From contig NZ_JANIDX010000001.1 of assembly GCF_026385485.1 (NCBI RefSeq), positions 310,001-374,000 of the forward strand: a stretch of DNA of 64,000 nucleotides, read 5' to 3'. The position numbers were made by a program, and so were the translations under genes. Of the stretch, positions 53,199 to 62,011 are shown piece after piece; within the stretch, counting starts at the first letter, position 1; every line of letters begins with the position of its first letter. The stretch is from Bombella pollinis. Its GTDB lineage: Bacteria > Pseudomonadota > Alphaproteobacteria > Acetobacterales > Acetobacteraceae. The notes beneath the pieces are model-generated. The model worked only from the letters and a program-made list of their open reading frames with translations. It was not told the origin of the DNA and did not search any database.

Positions 53199-53213
53199 TT
53201 ATTATCATAATAA
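53199..53213. promoter_or_regulatory. 7-1-7 AT-rich palindrome upstream of the catalase gene
   Basis: A perfect inverted repeat (TTATTAT, C, ATAATAA) in the 283-base gap before the catalase gene. The 7-1-7 form matches Fur/PerR-type operators, differing from the PerR core by one base per half-site. It lies about 226 bases before the start codon, so a long leader or a distal promoter is implied. Confidence 0.45.
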
Positions 53214-53438
53214 ATACTTACAGTCTTATATCGGTACTAATTATGAGAGACGATTATGTCATTCTTTTAAAGAAAAAGGGGATGGACAGCATCCGCAAAC
53301 CTGCTTATCCTCCCGCATTGAAGGCTAATACCGGAGTGGATTGGAACTGTTTATTAGAGAAACAGGATTAATCATCTTCCTTTTCGCGTAGGTACTACCT
53401 ATTTTCTGACATCAGATAGTAAGGAAGGAGTCCTTTAA

Positions 53439-54881
53439 ATGTCTGATAAAAACATCATTCGCACAACAGCCGGTGCCCCTTGGGTGAGCAATCAGGACAG
53501 TAAATCTGCTGGTCCTCGTGGTCCGTTGCTGCTGGAGAATTATCAGCTAATTGAAAAGCTGGCTCACCAGAATCGTGAGCGTATCCCAGAGCGTACCGTC
53601 CATGCTAAGGGTGTTGGTGCCCATGGGACATTGACTGTCACAAAGGACATCACGAAATATACATGTGCGTCTCTTTTCTCCAAGGTTGGGAAGAAGACGG
53701 AGATGTTCTTGCGGGCTTCCACCGTTGCTGGTGAGCGCGGGGCTGCTGATGCCGAGCGTGACGTACGCGGTTGGGCGCTGAAGTTCTATACCGATGACGG
53801 TAACTGGGATTTGGTGGGTAATAACACGCCGGTCTTCTTCATCCGTGATCCGATCAAGTTCCCGGACTTCATCCATACGCAAAAGCGTCATCCACGCACT
53901 AATCTGCGTTCTGCTACAGCGATGTGGGACTTCTGGTCTCTTAGCCCGGAGAGCTTGCATCAGGTCACTATCCTGATGTCTGATCGTGGTATCCCTAAAG
54001 GCATCCGTAACATGAACGGGTATGGCAGCCATACCTACTCCATGTGGAATGCGAAAGGTGAGCGCTTCTGGGTGAAGTTCCACTTCAAGACCCAGCAAGG
54101 TCATGAGTTCTACACAACTGAGGAAGCGGCCGAGGTTGTTGCTAAGACCCGTGAATCCACACAAGAAGACCTGTATGAGAACATCGAGAAGGGGAACTTC
54201 CCCAAATGGACGTTCTATATCCAGGTGATGGAAGAAGAAGAAGCCGAGCGCGTCAACTTTAATCCGTTTGATGTAACCAAGGTTTGGTCTCATAAGGATT
54301 ATCCGTTGATTGAGGTTGGTGAGCTAGAGCTTAACCGCAACCCAGAGAATTACTTCGCTGAGGTTGAGCAGGCTTCGTTCTCTCCATCCAATATTGTGCC
54401 GGGTATTGGTTTCTCTCCTGACCGTATGTTGCAGGGGCGTATCTTCGCCTATGCAGATGCGCATCGCTACCGTGTTGGGACGCATTATGAGGCATTGCCG
54501 ATTAACCGTCCTAAAATCAAGGTGAAGAATTATCATCTTGATGGGCCGATGCTTCATGATGTGCCAAAGCGTGGCGATGGCGATTATTATGAGCCAAACT
54601 CCTTTGGTGGCCCGGTAGAGGATTTAGCAGCGATGGAGCCGCCGCTGCGTGTTAGTGGGGATGCCACCTATTACGAGCATCGTAAGGATGGTGACGACTT
54701 CGCTCAGCCGCGTGCTTTGTTCCATCTGTTTGATGCAGGGCAGAAGCAGCGTCTGTTCAACAATATCGCAGGGGCTATGGCTGGTGTGCCGCAAAATATC
54801 ATCGACCGTCAGCTTGCTTTGTTTGAGAAGGTTGACCCTGCCTATGCCGAAGGGGTCCGTAAGGCTCTAAAAGGCTGCTAA
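53439..54881 (+). CDS. katA: Haem catalase (small-subunit, clade 3 type)
   Basis: A 480-residue monofunctional catalase that decomposes hydrogen peroxide. The distal His lies in RTVHAKG (near residue 55), the Asn in NNTPVFFIRD (near 128), and the proximal haem-ligand Tyr in RIFAYADAHRYR (near 338). The length is that of NADPH-binding clade 3 enzymes. A GGAG site precedes the ATG by 8 bases. A terminator follows within 70 bases, so it is a single-gene transcript. Confidence 0.97.
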   Translation: MSDKNIIRTTAGAPWVSNQDSKSAGPRGPLLLENYQLIEKLAHQNRERIPERTVHAKGVGAHGTLTVTKDITKYTCASLFSKVGKKTEMFLRASTVAGERGAADAERDVRGWALKFYTDDGNWDLVGNNTPVFFIRDPIKFPDFIHTQKRHPRTNLRSATAMWDFWSLSPESLHQVTILMSDRGIPKGIRNMNGYGSHTYSMWNAKGERFWVKFHFKTQQGHEFYTTEEAAEVVAKTRESTQEDLYENIEKGNFPKWTFYIQVMEEEEAERVNFNPFDVTKVWSHKDYPLIEVGELELNRNPENYFAEVEQASFSPSNIVPGIGFSPDRMLQGRIFAYADAHRYRVGTHYEALPINRPKIKVKNYHLDGPMLHDVPKRGDGDYYEPNSFGGPVEDLAAMEPPLRVSGDATYYEHRKDGDDFAQPRALFHLFDAGQKQRLFNNIAGAMAGVPQNIIDRQLALFEKVDPAYAEGVRKALKGC

Positions 54882-54916
54882 GCTGGTTTAAGCATCTACG
54901 CTAAACTAGGGAAAAG

Positions 54917-54948
54917 CCCTCTGCGTATATAACGCAGGGGGTTTTTTT
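54917..54948. terminator. Terminator after the catalase gene
   Basis: Stem CCCTCTGCGT / ACGCAGGGGG with a short ATATA loop followed by a run of seven T. Typical intrinsic terminator for the rightward catalase transcript. Confidence 0.88.
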
Positions 54949-55612
54949 ATGTGTGGATATGGATGATGAAGGTAGAGGCAAGGGAGGGATCATCACCTTG
55001 TTGTAAGGTGATGACATCTTGTTGTCCGGCGGGGAGTTGCCCAAGGCGTGTTAATTCAGAAAGATTTTCAGGGAGGGGGACGTCAATCTCTCCAATATGG
55101 AGATGGAAGGGCACCTCTGATGAAACATGAGCTGGGCCAATAACATGCTGATTTAACGCGCGGAGTTCAGCGTGGTTTTGGTCGATGAGGCGTGCAAGCC
55201 CTTTATAGCCCTCTAGTGTTAAGGGGAGGAAAGAGCTTGCTTCATCTTGGCTCTCGGCAGTGAAATCAAGCGTATTATCCTCCGACCTAAAGGTAAGCCA
55301 ATGACGGTTTGTTTCTGCATTGCGGAGGGTTATCAAACCGCGTGATGTGGGGATGATGTCACTCTCTGGCAGAGGGAAGGGGAGGGAGATGCGTTTATGA
55401 AACCGTGCCGTGAGAGGGGGGTTATCCTCATAAGAGGTGAGAGGAGCCTTTAGATAAAGGGCAAGGCCGGGGAGCTGATGTGCTGTAAAGGGTTGGAGGA
55501 TAATTGCATCAGCAAGGCTATCATGGCTCATCATTTGGCCTGTTGCATCTAATAGCCAGAGATGATGGGCGTTTGCTGCTGTCATATGCTCAAAAGGGGA
55601 AGAAAGAGGCAT
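54947..55612 (-). CDS. Hypothetical protein near pirin
   Basis: I do not recognise this 221-residue protein. It is soluble, beta-rich in appearance (alternating hydrophobic/polar residues, several PLP turns), with no signal peptide or obvious metal site. The ATG at 55612 has an AGGA site 6 bases upstream and is preferred to an earlier one at 55642. It is on the same strand as and about 100 bases beyond the pirin gene, which suggests a redox or quinone-related context at most. Confidence 0.62.
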   Translation of the reverse strand: MPLSSPFEHMTAANAHHLWLLDATGQMMSHDSLADAIILQPFTAHQLPGLALYLKAPLTSYEDNPPLTARFHKRISLPFPLPESDIIPTSRGLITLRNAETNRHWLTFRSEDNTLDFTAESQDEASSFLPLTLEGYKGLARLIDQNHAELRALNQHVIGPAHVSSEVPFHLHIGEIDVPLPENLSELTRLGQLPAGQQDVITLQQGDDPSLASTFIIHIHT

Positions 55613-55714
55613 AATAATCCTACCGGAGTGTCTCATAGGCATATAGGTGGCATATAGGTTTCACGGGAAACATTCTAGTTGAAACCATAAAATTGCACCC
55701 CGGTAGGTTTGGGG

Positions 55715-56416
55715 TTAGGCCGTTACATCGACTAAAACCACTTCCGTATCCTCTAGGGCTTTTAGTGTTAGAGCTTCTTGTTGGGCGATGGCGGCCCCAG
55801 CGCGGGATGTGATGCTTTGCCCATTAAGGAGGAGGCTGCCCTTAGCGGGGACGAGATAGCCCAGTCGGTTTTCCCCTAATTGATAGCGGATATCTTGCCC
55901 TTTTTGTAAATTGAAGCCAACCACACGGGCATCTGCATGGATAGGCAAAGCCCCCTCGTCCTCAGCATAGCCGGAGGCGAGGATGCTCATCTGGCTTGTT
56001 TGGTCATTTTTGGGAAAATGACGCGTCCCCCAAGAGGGCGCATGGCCTTTTGATGTGGGAATGATCCATATTTGGAATATCTTGGTAGGGATGGCCTCAA
56101 GATTATATTCGCTGTGGAATATCCCCGTCCCAGCAGACATCACTTGTACATCACCAGCTTCCGTCCGCCCGCTATTGCCGAGGCTATCTTTATGGGTAAT
56201 AGCCCCTTCACGCACATAGGTGATGATTTCCATATCCCGATGAGGGTGGGTGTCAAACCCTGTACCGGGGGCGATGATATCATCATTCCATACGCGGAGA
56301 TGGCCCCAATTCATACGCTTAGGGTCCATATAATGAGCAAAGGAAAAATGATGATGAGCGTCCAGCCACCCATGATGCGCATGGCCCAATGTTGCAAAGG
56401 GACGGATGTCTATCAT
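55715..56416 (-). CDS. Pirin family protein
   Basis: A bicupin of 233 residues with pirin motifs: the metal-binding THPHRDMEIITYV segment (His near 57 and 59) and the second pair in GTGIFHSEYN (His near 101, Glu near 103). Bacterial pirins can act as quercetinases or modulate redox enzymes. An AAGGAG site lies upstream. It is divergent from a LysR regulator gene, with a shared 166-base AT-rich control region, so it is probably regulated by that protein. Confidence 0.92.
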   Translation of the reverse strand: MIDIRPFATLGHAHHGWLDAHHHFSFAHYMDPKRMNWGHLRVWNDDIIAPGTGFDTHPHRDMEIITYVREGAITHKDSLGNSGRTEAGDVQVMSAGTGIFHSEYNLEAIPTKIFQIWIIPTSKGHAPSWGTRHFPKNDQTSQMSILASGYAEDEGALPIHADARVVGFNLQKGQDIRYQLGENRLGYLVPAKGSLLLNGQSITSRAGAAIAQQEALTLKALEDTEVVLVDVTA

Positions 56417-56538
56417 GATAGAAGAACTCCTTCATAAGGTGATAGGAGGAGTCTAAAATCTAAGAGATAGATAGTGTATAGAAAGAAAAGAAAGCTATTT
56501 GTTCTAAAACTATCATCGTCTTAATTTTGCACCATTTT

Positions 56539-56555
56539 GTTAATATAAAATTAAC
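56539..56555. promoter_or_regulatory. LysR-type operator candidate in the pirin/lysR intergenic region
   Basis: A perfect dyad (GTTAAT, five bases, ATTAAC) containing a T-N11-A core, the hallmark of LysR-type regulator sites. It lies 28 bases before the LysR start and between two divergent genes. Confidence 0.6.
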
Positions 56556-56582
56556 TTCCTTATCGGGAGGCTATGAGACGCC

Positions 56583-57518
56583 ATGAAATTACCAGACTTT
56601 GAAGCATGGGCTATTTTTGCCAAAGTGGCTGAATATGGCTCTTTCTCGCAGGCAGCGAAGGAACTGCAACTCTCCCCGCCGACTGTCTCTAAAGCGGTGA
56701 GTCGTTTAGAGCAGTCTTTAGGTGTGTCGTTATTCAGCCGTAATTCTCGGCATATGTCCATCACACAAGCTGGGCATATGGTGTTGGAGCGGGCAAATCG
56801 TATCTTTTTAGAAGCGGAGCTAGCAGAGGCTGAGGCGCGTGGGGGGAAGGTTCAGCCTTCTGGTCTTATTAAAATAGCAGCCCCTACGATTTTCGGTATT
56901 CGGCATATCTCGCCTATTCTCCCTTCATTTTTGGAAAATTATCCAGAGATTGACCTTATGGTTAATTTTAGTGATTCTTTTGTGGATCTGATTGCCGAAG
57001 GTTATGACCTTGTAATTCGTATTACGCGGCTAGCTGATTCCGCACTAACTGCGCGGAAGTTGTGTACCGTGCGGCGGTTGCTTGTTGCAGCCCCTTCCTA
57101 TGCGGCCTCTTTAGGGGGGATAACACACCCACGGGATTTAGAAGGCCAAAAGAGCTTTATTTATAGCAATGGTGTGGCACCGGGGATGATTCGCCTTATG
57201 GGGGAGGGGGTGCATAAAGGGGAGGTTTATATGCTTTCCCAAAAGGCGCGCCTTCAATCAGATAATGTAGAGGGCTTTCTTCCGGCTTTAGAAGCGGGGT
57301 TAGGCTTTAGTCTTTTGCCAGAGTTTTTAGTAAGTGACGCGCTGGAGGCAGGGCGATTGGTGGGGCTTCTCCCCGGTTGGCATGTGGAGGATGTAGGGTT
57401 GTATCTTGTCACAACGGGGCGGGCTTTGCGCCCACAACGCGTTACGTTGTTGATGGAGCATCTCATACGCCATTTTGAAGCTCCTTCATGGCGGAAGGGT
57501 AAGGCTATAGAAACGTGA
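56583..57518 (+). CDS. LysR-family transcriptional regulator
   Basis: A 311-residue LTTR. The N-terminal winged helix-turn-helix (ARGYGSFSQAAKELQLSPPTVSKAVSRLEQ-type, residues about 10-45) is followed by a linker helix and a periplasmic-binding-protein-like effector domain. It is divergent from pirin and 107 bases before wrbA on the same strand, the same arrangement seen in many proteobacterial quinone-stress loci, so these two are the likely targets. The inducer is unknown. Confidence 0.93.
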   Translation: MKLPDFEAWAIFAKVAEYGSFSQAAKELQLSPPTVSKAVSRLEQSLGVSLFSRNSRHMSITQAGHMVLERANRIFLEAELAEAEARGGKVQPSGLIKIAAPTIFGIRHISPILPSFLENYPEIDLMVNFSDSFVDLIAEGYDLVIRITRLADSALTARKLCTVRRLLVAAPSYAASLGGITHPRDLEGQKSFIYSNGVAPGMIRLMGEGVHKGEVYMLSQKARLQSDNVEGFLPALEAGLGFSLLPEFLVSDALEAGRLVGLLPGWHVEDVGLYLVTTGRALRPQRVTLLMEHLIRHFEAPSWRKGKAIET

Positions 57519-57625
57519 AAAGCTCCCTTTCTATTTTTGTTCTATGCGCCTCATGATCTGACCATTAGCGTATGGGGTGAAGTGACCTTTTGATAGAGAA
57601 GGTCACGCGGAAAAGGTGGCGTAAT

Positions 57626-58222
57626 ATGTCGAAGATTCTTGTTCTTTATTATTCCTCTTATGGTCATGTAGAGACAATGGCCTATAATATTGCAGAGGGT
57701 GTGCGCAAAGCTGGGCTAGAGGTAGATGTAAAACGTGTGCCGGAATTAGTGCCCGAAGAGGCGGCGAAGGCGCATCATTTTAAAGTGGATCAAAAAGCCC
57801 CAATCGCCTCGCCTGATGATTTGGTTCATTATGATGGTATTATTGTTGGGGCACCTACGCGCTTTGGGCGTTTACCAGCACAGATGGCCAATTTCTGGGA
57901 CCAAACGGGTGGTCTTTGGGCAAAAGGGGCATTGATTGGTAAGGTCGGTGCTGTTTTTACCTCCACAGCGACCCAGCATGGTGGGCAGGAGACAACGCTT
58001 TATTCTTTGATGTCTAACTTGTTGCATCATGGCTTAGTGATTAGTGGGCTACCTTATAGCTTCCAAGGACAGATGCGTAATGATGAGATTACCGGTGGTG
58101 CACCTTATGGGGCGACGACAATTGCCTCAGGTGATGGCTCTCGTCAGCCAAGTGAGACAGAGCTAGAGGGTGCGCGCTTCCTCGGGCAGCATGTGGCAGG
58201 GCTGGTAAAGAAGCTTGCCTAA
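57626..58222 (+). CDS. wrbA: NAD(P)H:quinone oxidoreductase WrbA
   Basis: A flavodoxin-like FMN enzyme of 198 residues that reduces quinones by two electrons. The N-terminal phosphate-binding loop YYSSYGHVE, GAPTRFGRLPAQMANFWDQTGGLWAKG in the middle and GGAPYGATTIA near 150 are family hallmarks. The ATG at 57626 follows an AAAGGTGG site; an earlier in-frame ATG at 57590 adds a basic leader unlike the family. Next to the LysR gene and pirin, it probably defends against quinone stress. Confidence 0.95.
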   Translation: MSKILVLYYSSYGHVETMAYNIAEGVRKAGLEVDVKRVPELVPEEAAKAHHFKVDQKAPIASPDDLVHYDGIIVGAPTRFGRLPAQMANFWDQTGGLWAKGALIGKVGAVFTSTATQHGGQETTLYSLMSNLLHHGLVISGLPYSFQGQMRNDEITGGAPYGATTIASGDGSRQPSETELEGARFLGQHVAGLVKKLA

Positions 58223-58249
58223 TTTTGCTGGCATGTGACCTTATGAGGG

Positions 58250-58279
58250 AAGGGAGGCTGGGGCCTAGCCTCCCTTTTT
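58250..58279 (+). terminator. Terminator after wrbA
   Basis: A perfect stem (GGGAGGCT / AGCCTCCC) with a GGGGCCT loop followed by TTTTT. Confidence 0.9.
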
Positions 58280-58306
58280 ATGTCTCTATGTTTCATGTGA
58301 AACAAT

Positions 58307-59392
58307 TTAGCGCATAACAGGTTTATGCTGTGTCCCGATGAGGAGGCACTTCTTCATCACGCTAGAGAGAATGGCCTCTTTAAAGGGGAGAAAACGACCA
58401 TAAGAGGCAGGGATAGGGTAGTTGCTCTTAGCCGGTAAGGTGCAGCCATAAATATGGACCATTAAGGTGAAATGGCTGAAAATATGCTTCACCTCCCCGC
58501 AATGCTCCCATTGGGTGGGGAAGGGCGCATCATGCGTAAAAGCTGTTTTTTTAAGCTGTGTAAGGGAGGGGGTTATTTTGTCATCCGCCCATGGCGTGCC
58601 GGGGAGTTCATCTGTGCCACCTAATAAGCCTGATGGAGGACGGGGGCGGAGTAAGACGCGGCCTTGGGCATCAATGATGCGAAAAAGAATGGCATGGCGC
58701 GTGGGGCGTGGTTTTTTCTTCTCCCGTGCAGGGAGCAGGGGGGCTAGATTGCGTATTCGGGCGAGGCACTCTTCATGCCATGGGCAGGTTAAGCAGGAGG
58801 GCGAACGGGGAGAGCATAGGCTAGCCCCGAGGTCGAACAAAGCTTGTGCAAAATCGGAAGGGCGCGCTTGTGCGGCGGGGTCATCATTTAGATGGCTGGC
58901 AAGCTGAGCTAAAAGCGGGCGCGAGGCGGGTAAAGGTTCCTCCACAGCATTGAGCCGTGCTGTGATGCGCTCCACATTGCCATCAACAGGCACGGTGGGA
59001 ATATTAAAAGCAATGGCCGCAATCGCACGGGAGGTATAAGCCCCAATGCCGGGGAGTTTTTGTAGGGCTTCAATTGTAGAGGGAAATCCTCCTATCTCGT
59101 GAACTGCTTTGGCACATGCATGTAAGTTACGGGCCCGTGCATAATAACCAAGCCCTGCCCAAAGTTGGAGGACTGTCTCTAAGGGGGCAGCGGCGAGAGC
59201 ATCAATTGTGGGGAAATGCTCTAAAAAACGCTCATAATAAGGGATGACTGTTTGCGCGACAGTCTGCTGGAGCATGATTTCACTGAGCCAGACATGGTAA
59301 GGCTCTGCTTGCTGGCCGGGGGCTGCACGCCATGGGAGGTTACGGCGGTGGCGGTCATACCATTGGAGAAGTTGGGCGGAATTAGGTGTCAC
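58307..59392 (-). CDS. mutY: A/G-specific adenine DNA glycosylase MutY
   Basis: Removes adenine opposite 8-oxoguanine. The 361-residue protein has the catalytic Glu in WLSEIMLQQT (near 38), helix-hairpin-helix LPGIGAYT (113-120), catalytic Asp in VDGNV (137), the 4Fe-4S ligands Cys 193, 200, 203 and 209, and a C-terminal NUDIX-like domain for 8-oxoG recognition. The start is a GTG. It is divergent from the DUF721 gene with 34 bases between, a conserved alphaproteobacterial pair. Confidence 0.96.
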   Translation of the reverse strand: MTPNSAQLLQWYDRHRRNLPWRAAPGQQAEPYHVWLSEIMLQQTVAQTVIPYYERFLEHFPTIDALAAAPLETVLQLWAGLGYYARARNLHACAKAVHEIGGFPSTIEALQKLPGIGAYTSRAIAAIAFNIPTVPVDGNVERITARLNAVEEPLPASRPLLAQLASHLNDDPAAQARPSDFAQALFDLGASLCSPRSPSCLTCPWHEECLARIRNLAPLLPAREKKKPRPTRHAILFRIIDAQGRVLLRPRPPSGLLGGTDELPGTPWADDKITPSLTQLKKTAFTHDAPFPTQWEHCGEVKHIFSHFTLMVHIYGCTLPAKSNYPIPASYGRFLPFKEAILSSVMKKCLLIGTQHKPVMR

Positions 59393-59426
59393 GATGGGCT
59401 TAGTACGCTATGATGAGGGGGGAATA

Positions 59427-59957
59427 ATGGGGCAGTATATGACGGAAGATTCATCGGAAAAAAAGACAAAGAAAGCGGATAAGACAGAGTATCGCCGGGT
59501 TGGGGGGCGGATGATAGGTGCGCTTTTACCACGATTAACCCAGCCAATCTTCCGTAAAAAATCGCCCCTTTATGTGCGTCTGCTTATGGAGTGGGAGACG
59601 CTTGTAGGGACAGCCTTGGCAGAGGTGAGCGAGCCATGCCGTTTGCGGCCGGGTGTGTTGACGATACGATGTTGTGGCCCCGCAGCGGTGGAGATGCAAT
59701 ATGCAGCCCCGCGTATTTTGGCCAATATTAATACAGCTTGTGGTTTATCGGGGGCAGATGCTCTAACGCAGATTAAATTATTGCAGGATCGCCCGGTCCA
59801 ACCAAAGAGAAAATCCCCCCCTCGCCCTAAGCAATGCAATGGGGCGTCCATCGCAGTGGAGGGTATAGATGATGAATCACTTAAAGAAGTGTTGGAGCGT
59901 CTAGGCAGCCATGTTTTGGCAAAAAAACAAGGCGGGAAACGCGAGAGGCGTTTTTAG
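59427..59957 (+). CDS. DUF721 protein, DciA-like helicase operator
   Basis: A 176-residue protein with a DUF721 domain (RLLMEWETLVGTALAEVSEPCRLRPGVLTIRC near the middle, PRILANINTACGL) and a Lys/Arg-rich C-terminal tail. DciA proteins load or operate the replicative helicase DnaB where DnaC is absent. The ATG at 59427 has a strong GAGGGGGG site; an earlier frame start at 59394 is not needed. Its position 11.5 kb from the proposed oriC fits a replication role, though the name is assigned by domain alone. Confidence 0.82.
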   Translation: MGQYMTEDSSEKKTKKADKTEYRRVGGRMIGALLPRLTQPIFRKKSPLYVRLLMEWETLVGTALAEVSEPCRLRPGVLTIRCCGPAAVEMQYAAPRILANINTACGLSGADALTQIKLLQDRPVQPKRKSPPRPKQCNGASIAVEGIDDESLKEVLERLGSHVLAKKQGGKRERRF

Positions 59958-59983
59958 GTTTGCCTAAAATATAAGATGCATAA

Positions 59984-60009
59984 GGAGAGGCCCTAGACCC
60001 CGGCTCTCC
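59984..60009. terminator. Hairpin between the DUF721 gene and serB
   Basis: GGAGAG pairs with CTCTCC, extended by CC/GG, over a 10-base loop between convergent genes. The U tract is weak. Confidence 0.4.
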
Positions 60010-60047
60010 GTTATGGAGATGCCGAAGGCATAGGGGTGAGGGGAAGG

Positions 60048-60944
60048 TTACTCCCCGCCGACAATGTCGGAGGCTTTATAGCCTTGGGCAAAGAGATGCG
60101 TCCGCATCCCTGTGAAGTTGACTTGTTGCTCCACCACTTGGCGGACATTTGGCTTTGCATGATAGGCAATGCCAAGCCCCGCGGCTTGGAGCATGGGGAT
60201 GTCATTAGCCCCATCACCAGTTGTGATGCTGGCAGAGAGCTGAACACCACGCTCGGCACAAATTTGCTCAAGATGTTTCTTCTTAGCATCTGGGCCGAGA
60301 ATATCGCCAATGAGCTGACCTGTGATGATTCCGTCTTTAATCTCAAGGAGATTGCCGTAATGCTCATCAAAGCCGAGCTTTTTAGCCGCACGCTCGGTGA
60401 ACCAATCAAACCCACCGGAGATGAGAGCCGTGCGTGCGCCATTGGCCTTCATGGTCTGGACAAGCTCTTTAATCCCATCGGTGAAGGGGAGCTTCTCTAG
60501 CACGTCCTTTAGCAAGGATTCAGGATGGCCTTTTAGCCCGATGGTCCGTTTGCGGAGGGATTCATCAAACTCCATCTCGCCATTCATCGCGCGTTTGGTA
60601 ATCTCGGCGACATAGTCACCTGTGCCGGTGGCCTTGGCAAGGTCATCCAGCGTTTCGCCATCAAAGATGGTGCTATCCATATCGGAGACGAGGACAGCCT
60701 TACGGCGGCCCCGCGTCTTGGTGAGGATAGCATCGACCTTATAAGGGGCAAGGGCGGCACGGATTGTTGCAGGCGTGGCATCACCGGGGCCGGGAGGCGG
60801 GCAAAAAATATCAACGGCTTCACCCTCGGACAGCACGACCGGCGGTTCACCTTTGACAAGATTGCGGGCAATGTCGATCGCCTCTTTGGGAAGGGTCCCA
60901 TTGCGGCGATTGGCAACAAGAGTCAGAACACAAGGTAGGGACAT
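60048..60944 (-). CDS. serB: Phosphoserine phosphatase SerB
   Basis: The last step of serine synthesis, dephosphorylating O-phosphoserine. The 298-residue protein has HAD motif I SDMDSTIFDGET (near 87), the Ser motif in ALISGGFDWF and the motif IV GDGANDIPML, with an ACT-like N-terminal region. It is divergent from miaA; the serB/miaA/ilvB neighbourhood is a recurrent alphaproteobacterial order. A hairpin follows it. Confidence 0.96.
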   Translation of the reverse strand: MSLPCVLTLVANRRNGTLPKEAIDIARNLVKGEPPVVLSEGEAVDIFCPPPGPGDATPATIRAALAPYKVDAILTKTRGRRKAVLVSDMDSTIFDGETLDDLAKATGTGDYVAEITKRAMNGEMEFDESLRKRTIGLKGHPESLLKDVLEKLPFTDGIKELVQTMKANGARTALISGGFDWFTERAAKKLGFDEHYGNLLEIKDGIITGQLIGDILGPDAKKKHLEQICAERGVQLSASITTGDGANDIPMLQAAGLGIAYHAKPNVRQVVEQQVNFTGMRTHLFAQGYKASDIVGGE

Positions 60945-60988
60945 GACATCTCTCGCTAAAACATCAGAAGATATGGCAGAATAAGTGT

Positions 60989-61972
60989 ATGAGCTCTTCT
61001 GAAAACGCCCTTATTGTGGCCGGACCAACCTGTTCGGGCAAGTCAGCTTTGGCCTTTCATTTGGCAGACCTGTATTGTGGTACGGTCATTAATGCGGATT
61101 CTATGCAGGTTTACCGGGAGTTACGCATCCTCACCGCCCGCCCAAGTGAGGCGGAGGAGGAGGCGATTCCGCATCGTTTATATGGGGTTTTGCCTGCGGC
61201 TACAGCAGGTAGTGTTGCATGGTGGCGTAAGCAGGCCCTCGCTATAATGGCAGAATGCCGCGCCGCAGGGCGGTTGCCTATCCTCTGCGGGGGGACGGGT
61301 ATGTATCTACGCGCCTTGACCGATGGCCTTGTGGAAGTCCCCGACCCCGGGGCAGAGGCACGCCAACAAGCCCGCGCCCTGCTTATGGAGATTGGGCCTG
61401 AAGCGTTACACGAAAAATTGATGAAGGCAGACCCTCAAACAGCCTCTCATCTTCACCCACAAGATTCTCAACGTGTGAGTCGGGCTTGGGAAGTGCTGAT
61501 GGGAACAGGCCGGGGTTTAGCCTCATGGAGGGCGGCGGAGGGCCTACCGGCAGCACCTTACCGGTTTATATCCCTCATGCTGGACCCTCTGCGTGATGAG
61601 TTACGTTCTGCCATTGCTCAACGCTTTGATGCCATGCTGGAGGCTGGGGCGATGGAGGAAGTCGCCGCGCTACGACGGCAGAACCTCCCTGAGGGCCTCC
61701 CTGCTATGCGGGCGCATGGTGTGCCAGAGTTAGGACAAGTGCTAGAGGGGCAATGGAGCCTTGATGAAGCTCGCCTACAAGCGACCCGCGCCATTGGCCG
61801 TTATACGCGCCGCCAAGCGACATGGTTCCGCCATCATGCTCTTAGCAAAGATGGAGATGGCGAAATAATATTTCACAGAACGAGCGGAAAAGAGTTCTTT
61901 TCGAGTAAAAAAATGCGCGAAATTGAATATTTTATATCATCTAGAATTGACGGAGCCGGTTTAGAGCGATAG
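60989..61972 (+). CDS. miaA: tRNA dimethylallyltransferase MiaA
   Basis: Adds a dimethylallyl group to A37 of tRNAs reading UNN codons. The 327-residue protein has the P-loop GPTCSGKSAL near residue 12, the INADSMQVYRELRI segment with the substrate Asp, ILCGGTGMYLRALTDGL near 98 and GRYTRRQATWFR near 275. The C-terminal tail is longer than in E. coli and more polar. It is followed after about 40 bases by ilvB. Confidence 0.97.
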   Translation: MSSSENALIVAGPTCSGKSALAFHLADLYCGTVINADSMQVYRELRILTARPSEAEEEAIPHRLYGVLPAATAGSVAWWRKQALAIMAECRAAGRLPILCGGTGMYLRALTDGLVEVPDPGAEARQQARALLMEIGPEALHEKLMKADPQTASHLHPQDSQRVSRAWEVLMGTGRGLASWRAAEGLPAAPYRFISLMLDPLRDELRSAIAQRFDAMLEAGAMEEVAALRRQNLPEGLPAMRAHGVPELGQVLEGQWSLDEARLQATRAIGRYTRRQATWFRHHALSKDGDGEIIFHRTSGKEFFSSKKMREIEYFISSRIDGAGLER

Positions 61973-62011
61973 AGCAGAAGCGTTGCGTTAACCGGCGAGA
62001 GGATATACGCC

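Noticed and set aside
53189..53371. 60-residue open frame upstream of catalase
   Set aside because: It begins at TTG in AT-rich DNA, has no ribosome-binding site and no recognisable domain, and it covers the palindrome.
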